36,984 bases of DNA from the NCBI GenBank assembly GCA_009692465.1, contig SHZD01000037.1, positions 1 to 36,984 on the forward strand, written 5' to 3'. The notes below the pieces were generated by a model that was not told the DNA's origin, did not search any database, and was given only the letters and a program-made list of their open reading frames with translations. The stretch is from Myxococcales bacterium (GTDB lineage Bacteria; Myxococcota_A; UBA9042). The position numbers and the translations under genes are program-made. Positions 33,629-36,984 of this stretch are shown piece after piece (the first letter of the stretch is position 1; each line of letters begins with the position of its first letter).

Positions 33629-36600
33629 ATGAAGCGCTGCGCCATTTGCGGCACGACCTACGAAGGCAGCGAGAAATTTTGCCGGCAAGATGGCACGCCG
33701 CTGCAGGCCGATAAGGCTAATTTAGTGGCCCCACCCGCCGTTGCACAGCCTGTCGTTGGCGCCGTCGTCGCACTGGCCCCGGCTACTGCGCCCGTTTCTG
33801 CGCCCGTTTCTGCGCCCGTTTCTGCGCCCGTTTCTGCGCCAGTTTCTGTGGCCAATTCTGGCTCGGTCTCAAGCCCCAATTCTGGTTCGCTCTCCGTCGC
33901 TACTTCTGGCTCAGTCGCGGCCCTCAGTTCTAGCTCGGTGCCCGGCTCTGGCCCGATCGCAGCACTTGGTGCGGCCGGAGTTGGCGCGACGTCAGCGCTT
34001 GCGACTAACGCTACCGGCCACACGGGTCGCGTTTCGACCGACGAAACGGCGACGGTGGTGGGTCCCATTCCAATCGATCCCGACGAGACGCCGCCCCTAT
34101 TTGGCCGGCTCGAACAGGTAGGTGGCCGGCTCGAACAGGTAGGTGGCCGGCTCGAACCGGCAGTTGGCCGGGCTCATTTGGAGGACGGCGCCACCCCGCC
34201 GATGACCGCGATGCCGCAGGTATCGGCCAAACTCGCGGCCCTTCAAGGCAAAACCCAGCCGCCGCCCCTGCCAGCCAAGACCACGCGCAAACAAGCCTTG
34301 CCGCCGGATTTGTTCGTACCGCCGCGCAGTTCGCCGTCGGGTCGTAGCATGGCGATTCCGGTGCAGCCCGATCCCAGCCTGAACACTACCCAGATTACGG
34401 CGCTCAGTGACGATGACCCAGAAATTCGCAATAATTATAGCGGAAAAACCATCGACGGTCGCTACCTCATCGGCAAGCTCATCGGTCACGGCGGGATGGG
34501 CGCCGTGTTCGAGTGCGAGCAAGTCCACCTGCGCAAGCGCATGGCGATCAAGCTGCTGCACGAAAACTTGGTGCAGAAAAAGGCGCTAATTGCCCGCTTT
34601 CAGCGCGAGGCCCGCGCCATTTCACGGCTATCGAGTCCACACACCGTCATGGTCTACGACTTCGGGCGCTGGGGGGAGTTGTTTTTTCTTGTCATGGAGT
34701 TGCTCGAGGGCGAGCCGTTGGACGCTATGCTGGAAAATGCTGGCCCGTTGCCCGCCGAGCGGGTGGCCCGCATCGTGCTGCAAATGTGCGATTCGCTGGC
34801 TGAGGCCCACAAAAATGGGATTGTGCACCGTGATCTCAAGCCTGAGAACGTGATCTTGGTGCGCAATCAGGCCCATCCCGACTTTGTTAAGATCCTCGAT
34901 TTTGGTTTGGCTAAGGTCCAAGGCATCAACGACGAAGACCAAGTCCACAGTCAGCGCGATATTTTCGGCACGCCGTTCTACATGAGTCCCGAGCAAATTC
35001 GCGCCGCTGCGGTGGACGGCCGTTCGGACATCTACGCCGTCGGCGCCTTGATGTACAAGATGTTGACGGGAAAGCCTGTGTTTGCACACAAGAATACCTT
35101 TGATATCCTCAAGGCGCACCTGATGGACGCGCCGGTCAAGATGGCGACGGTGGCGCCCAACAATCCGGTGCCGCCAGCGATGGAACGCATTGTGCTCAAG
35201 GCGTTGCAAAAAGATCCGTCGATGCGCTTTGCCTCGATGGATGAAATGGCCCTGGCGCTGGCCCAAACGCTGCGCTCGGGCTTTCGCGAAAGCGGGATGG
35301 TGCTGGCGGCCGGCACTTTAGACCTCGACACCGCGGTGCCCAGCGCGACCAGCCCCGCTGCCAAGACCACCCGCGGCGAGCGGGCGCCGCGCAATAAGGC
35401 GATTCGCCAAACGAATCTGTCCAACATTGCCAAACTGAGCGATATTTTTGACCCCGATGAGTTGCTGCAGACGACCCGAGCGGTCGAGCGTTCGCGCCTG
35501 CGCTTATTTGTTGGCGGGATCGTCGCCCTGTTGCTGGCGGTGGCGGGGCTGTGGTGGTGGACGTCCTCTAGCCCGGCCGAAGTCGAGCAAGAACCCAACG
35601 ACGACTTGGCCCACGCCAACCGGCTGGGCCCCAACGACCAAGTGCGCGGGGTGATCGGCAAACGCAAGTCCGATCGCCTCGGAGACCGCGATTGTTTTGT
35701 GTTGCCGACCGGCACCGCCGGTCAAGACGTCGAAATCAGCGTTGTCGGCGTGCCCAACGTCGATTTGCAAGTGGTGGTGTACCCCGATGGCAGCAGCAAG
35801 CCGATCGCGGTCAACCACCGCGGTCGCGGCCAAGGCGAGCTCGTGCGCTTCTGGGATCCGCTGCAGCGACCCACCCTCGCCTGCGTGGAAGAGGCCAATC
35901 AAGCCGGCCAGACGCCCAGCGAGAGTCTGTCCGACCAATACACGCTGGCCGTGACCAAAAACGCACTGCCGGACACGGTCGAGCGCGAACCCAACGACGC
36001 CGCGCCAGGCAATGAGACCAAGGTCGGCAGCACCCTGACCGCAGTTCTGGACGGACCGGCTGACCGCGATGTGTTTGCCGTGCCTGCTTCGTGCGAAGGC
36101 CGTCTGCTGCGGGCCCAATTGCAGGTGGTCGGGCCGCCGACCGCGGCAGGTGCCCGGCTGGAGTTGTATGATGGCAGCGGTCACCTGATCGTGACGCATA
36201 CCGCCAAAGCTGGTCAATTGCGCAGTGAATTGGCGTTTGTCGGCACGGCCCAGCAGTTGCCCGACCATGTCGTCGTCGCGCGCCAACCGGCCAAAATGGG
36301 CGACGTGGTGACCGATGACCTGCCCTACACCTTGACCTTTGTCGTGCAAGACTTGGCCGATCAAGCGGAAATCGAGCCCAATGATGCGCAGGACAGCGCT
36401 CAGCATCTGGTTTTGGGGGCTTGGCATACGGGCGACACCGGCGATGGTGCCCAAACCGACTGGCTGCACATTGGCGGTGGAGATCCGGGCAGTCGCAGTG
36501 CGCGCATCGAAGTTGCGGCGGTCAAGGGCGGGCTCAACCTGCTGATTCGCGACGTCGGCAGCAAAGCCGATTTGCGTTCGGTGGCGGTGACGGACGCCCA

Positions 36601-36742
36601 AGTTAAGGAAATCGTCATCAACAATGCCACTGGTCAGGGCTTGTTGCTGCGGGTGACCGCGCTCGATGTGGCGGGTCGCAAACGTCAGACGGCGGGATGG
36701 CGCCTGCGGGTGCGGACTTATGCAAGCGGTGCAACTCCTTGA
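33629..36742 (+). CDS. Transmembrane Ser/Thr protein kinase with N-terminal zinc ribbon
   Basis: Eukaryotic-like (Hanks-type) kinase of 1037 residues. The N-terminus (CAICGTTYEGSEKFCRQDG) is the C-x2-C...C-x2-DG ribbon typical of myxobacterial kinases. Residues 30-250 are low-complexity and hold two tandem peptide repeats: APVS about five times, and GRLEQVG about three times. The kinase domain (about 279-550) has the Gly loop GHGGMGAVFE, VAIK-like MAIKLL (K308), HRDLKPENV (D402), DFGLA and GTPFYMSPEQI, so it should be active. One membrane segment (VGGIVALLLAVAGLWWW, about 625-641) leads to an outer part with repeated EPNDD...A, R/P-D-x-D/DCFVLP segments, like pre-peptidase C-terminal (PPC) beta domains. 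It may sense outside ligands; targets unknown. Confidence 0.93.
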   Translation: MKRCAICGTTYEGSEKFCRQDGTPLQADKANLVAPPAVAQPVVGAVVALAPATAPVSAPVSAPVSAPVSAPVSVANSGSVSSPNSGSLSVATSGSVAALSSSSVPGSGPIAALGAAGVGATSALATNATGHTGRVSTDETATVVGPIPIDPDETPPLFGRLEQVGGRLEQVGGRLEPAVGRAHLEDGATPPMTAMPQVSAKLAALQGKTQPPPLPAKTTRKQALPPDLFVPPRSSPSGRSMAIPVQPDPSLNTTQITALSDDDPEIRNNYSGKTIDGRYLIGKLIGHGGMGAVFECEQVHLRKRMAIKLLHENLVQKKALIARFQREARAISRLSSPHTVMVYDFGRWGELFFLVMELLEGEPLDAMLENAGPLPAERVARIVLQMCDSLAEAHKNGIVHRDLKPENVILVRNQAHPDFVKILDFGLAKVQGINDEDQVHSQRDIFGTPFYMSPEQIRAAAVDGRSDIYAVGALMYKMLTGKPVFAHKNTFDILKAHLMDAPVKMATVAPNNPVPPAMERIVLKALQKDPSMRFASMDEMALALAQTLRSGFRESGMVLAAGTLDLDTAVPSATSPAAKTTRGERAPRNKAIRQTNLSNIAKLSDIFDPDELLQTTRAVERSRLRLFVGGIVALLLAVAGLWWWTSSSPAEVEQEPNDDLAHANRLGPNDQVRGVIGKRKSDRLGDRDCFVLPTGTAGQDVEISVVGVPNVDLQVVVYPDGSSKPIAVNHRGRGQGELVRFWDPLQRPTLACVEEANQAGQTPSESLSDQYTLAVTKNALPDTVEREPNDAAPGNETKVGSTLTAVLDGPADRDVFAVPASCEGRLLRAQLQVVGPPTAAGARLELYDGSGHLIVTHTAKAGQLRSELAFVGTAQQLPDHVVVARQPAKMGDVVTDDLPYTLTFVVQDLADQAEIEPNDAQDSAQHLVLGAWHTGDTGDGAQTDWLHIGGGDPGSRSARIEVAAVKGGLNLLIRDVGSKADLRSVAVTDAQVKEIVINNATGQGLLLRVTALDVAGRKRQTAGWRLRVRTYASGATP
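33788..33847 (+). repeat. 12-bp in-frame tandem repeat in the kinase linker
   Basis: GCGCCCGTTTCT is repeated four times exactly and a fifth time with one change, encoding APVS units. Likely to vary in copy number without changing frame. Confidence 0.95.
34103..34165 (+). repeat. 21-bp in-frame tandem repeat in the kinase linker
   Basis: Two identical 21-bp units (34103-34123, 34124-34144) and a diverged third (34145-34165) encode GRLEQVG, GRLEQVG and GRLEPAV. Confidence 0.95.
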
Positions 36743-36743
36743 G

Positions 36744-36766
36744 CGCGATTCCCCGCTTTGGGCGCA
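36744..36766 (-). repeat. Family II repeat fragment
   Basis: CGCGATTCCCCGCTTTGGGC is the reverse complement of the end of family II copies A and B (GCGCCCAAAGCGG.GGATCGCG). It begins one base after the kinase stop codon and is in the opposite orientation to it. Downstream, GGCTTGC-TTGACC-GCAAGCC is a small hairpin. Confidence 0.6.
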
Positions 36767-36843
36767 ACTGGCTTGGTGATGTCGGCTTGCTTGACCGCAA
36801 GCCTTGTGTGGCGGTGCTCCAGTCCCCAGCGTTGACACGCCTA

Positions 36844-36980
36844 AGGGCCCGTGCAAAATCAAACCGATTTTGCACTTGGGCCCATTGCTTGTTTGGTGGG
36901 TCGCTAACTCGTGGCTTTGCAAGCCGACTCGACGCTCCGTTCCTATCGCGAATCGATCGAGTAATTCTTGCACGGGCCCT
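36844..36980 (+). repeat. 137-bp structured repeat, copy 3
   Basis: The left arm AGGGCCCGTGCAA (36844-36856) pairs exactly with the distal arm TTGCACGGGCCCT (36968-36980), 13 bp. It can also pair with a proximal arm: GTGCAAAATC with GATTTTGCAC (36851-36860, 36866-36875) and GGGCCC with GGGCCC (36878-36883). The core TTGCTTG, GGTGGGTCGC, CGACTCG.CGCTCC and AATCGATCGAG matches copies 1 and 2, and the length is the same. It lies 101 bp after the kinase stop, sense orientation. Confidence 0.93.
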
Positions 36981-36984
36981 AACC

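Noticed and set aside
35504..36973. 489-aa open frame on the minus strand
   Set aside because: Antisense to the C-terminal half of the kinase and extending into repeat copy 3; no family features.

Overview
The window looks like chromosome from a member of the Myxococcota, or a close relative among the former Deltaproteobacteria. The evidence is a secreted DUF2330 protein ending in a MYXO-CTERM-like sorting tail (19313-21418), very long cysteine-rich lipoproteins with EGF-like, CDDGNPCT-type and NHL repeats, a zinc-ribbon Ser/Thr protein kinase with a large extracytoplasmic part, and a LolC/E-type permease. Base composition is GC-rich, roughly 60% by eye, which is lower than Myxococcus itself and suggests a less-studied lineage. 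No rRNA, tRNA, IS transposase, prophage gene or CRISPR array was found.

Layout. 1-862: no convincing complete gene, two clean hairpins, and a possible coding fragment leaving the left edge. 863-5493 (minus): serS, an anchored hypothetical protein and a LolC/E-like permease. 5631-7376: a secreted lipoprotein whose 3' end seeds a 23-bp tandem repeat. 7652-8611: a serA-like dehydrogenase. 8678-16171: six co-oriented genes that form the most interesting locus, namely a non-canonical radical-SAM-like protein, a 665-aa radical SAM protein, an HxsC-like radical SAM protein, two small HxsD-like proteins and an HxsB-like radical SAM/SPASM maturase. 16316-19289: a long-chain acyl-CoA ligase and a zinc-ribbon membrane protein. 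19313-24716 (minus): glycerol kinase, then a probable operon of a DksA/TraR-like protein, a phytase-like lipoprotein and the DUF2330/MYXO-CTERM protein. 24839-26869: an EGF plus somatomedin-B-like lipoprotein. 27554-29080 (minus): a DUF2325 protein. 29367-36742: a 1375-aa Cys-rich/NHL lipoprotein and a 1037-aa Ser/Thr kinase.

The best candidate for an undescribed system is the 8678-16171 radical SAM locus. It resembles the His-Xaa-Ser (Hxs) peptide-modification systems in its HxsB-like and HxsD-like components. It differs in having two HxsD-like proteins, an extra fused radical SAM protein and a partner with an unusual cysteine spacing, and no His-Xaa-Ser repeat precursor is visible.

The second notable discovery is a family of dispersed structured repeats. 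Three copies (9647-9783, 14388-14524, 36844-36980) are each exactly 137 bp with a shared core but different terminal arms; inside each copy the arms match one another. Two further copies and one degenerate copy are also present. All lie downstream of stop codons in the sense orientation. A second 3'-flanking repeat family occurs at 3307-3430 and 18208-18369. An 11-bp tandem array sits directly upstream of the DksA-like gene.
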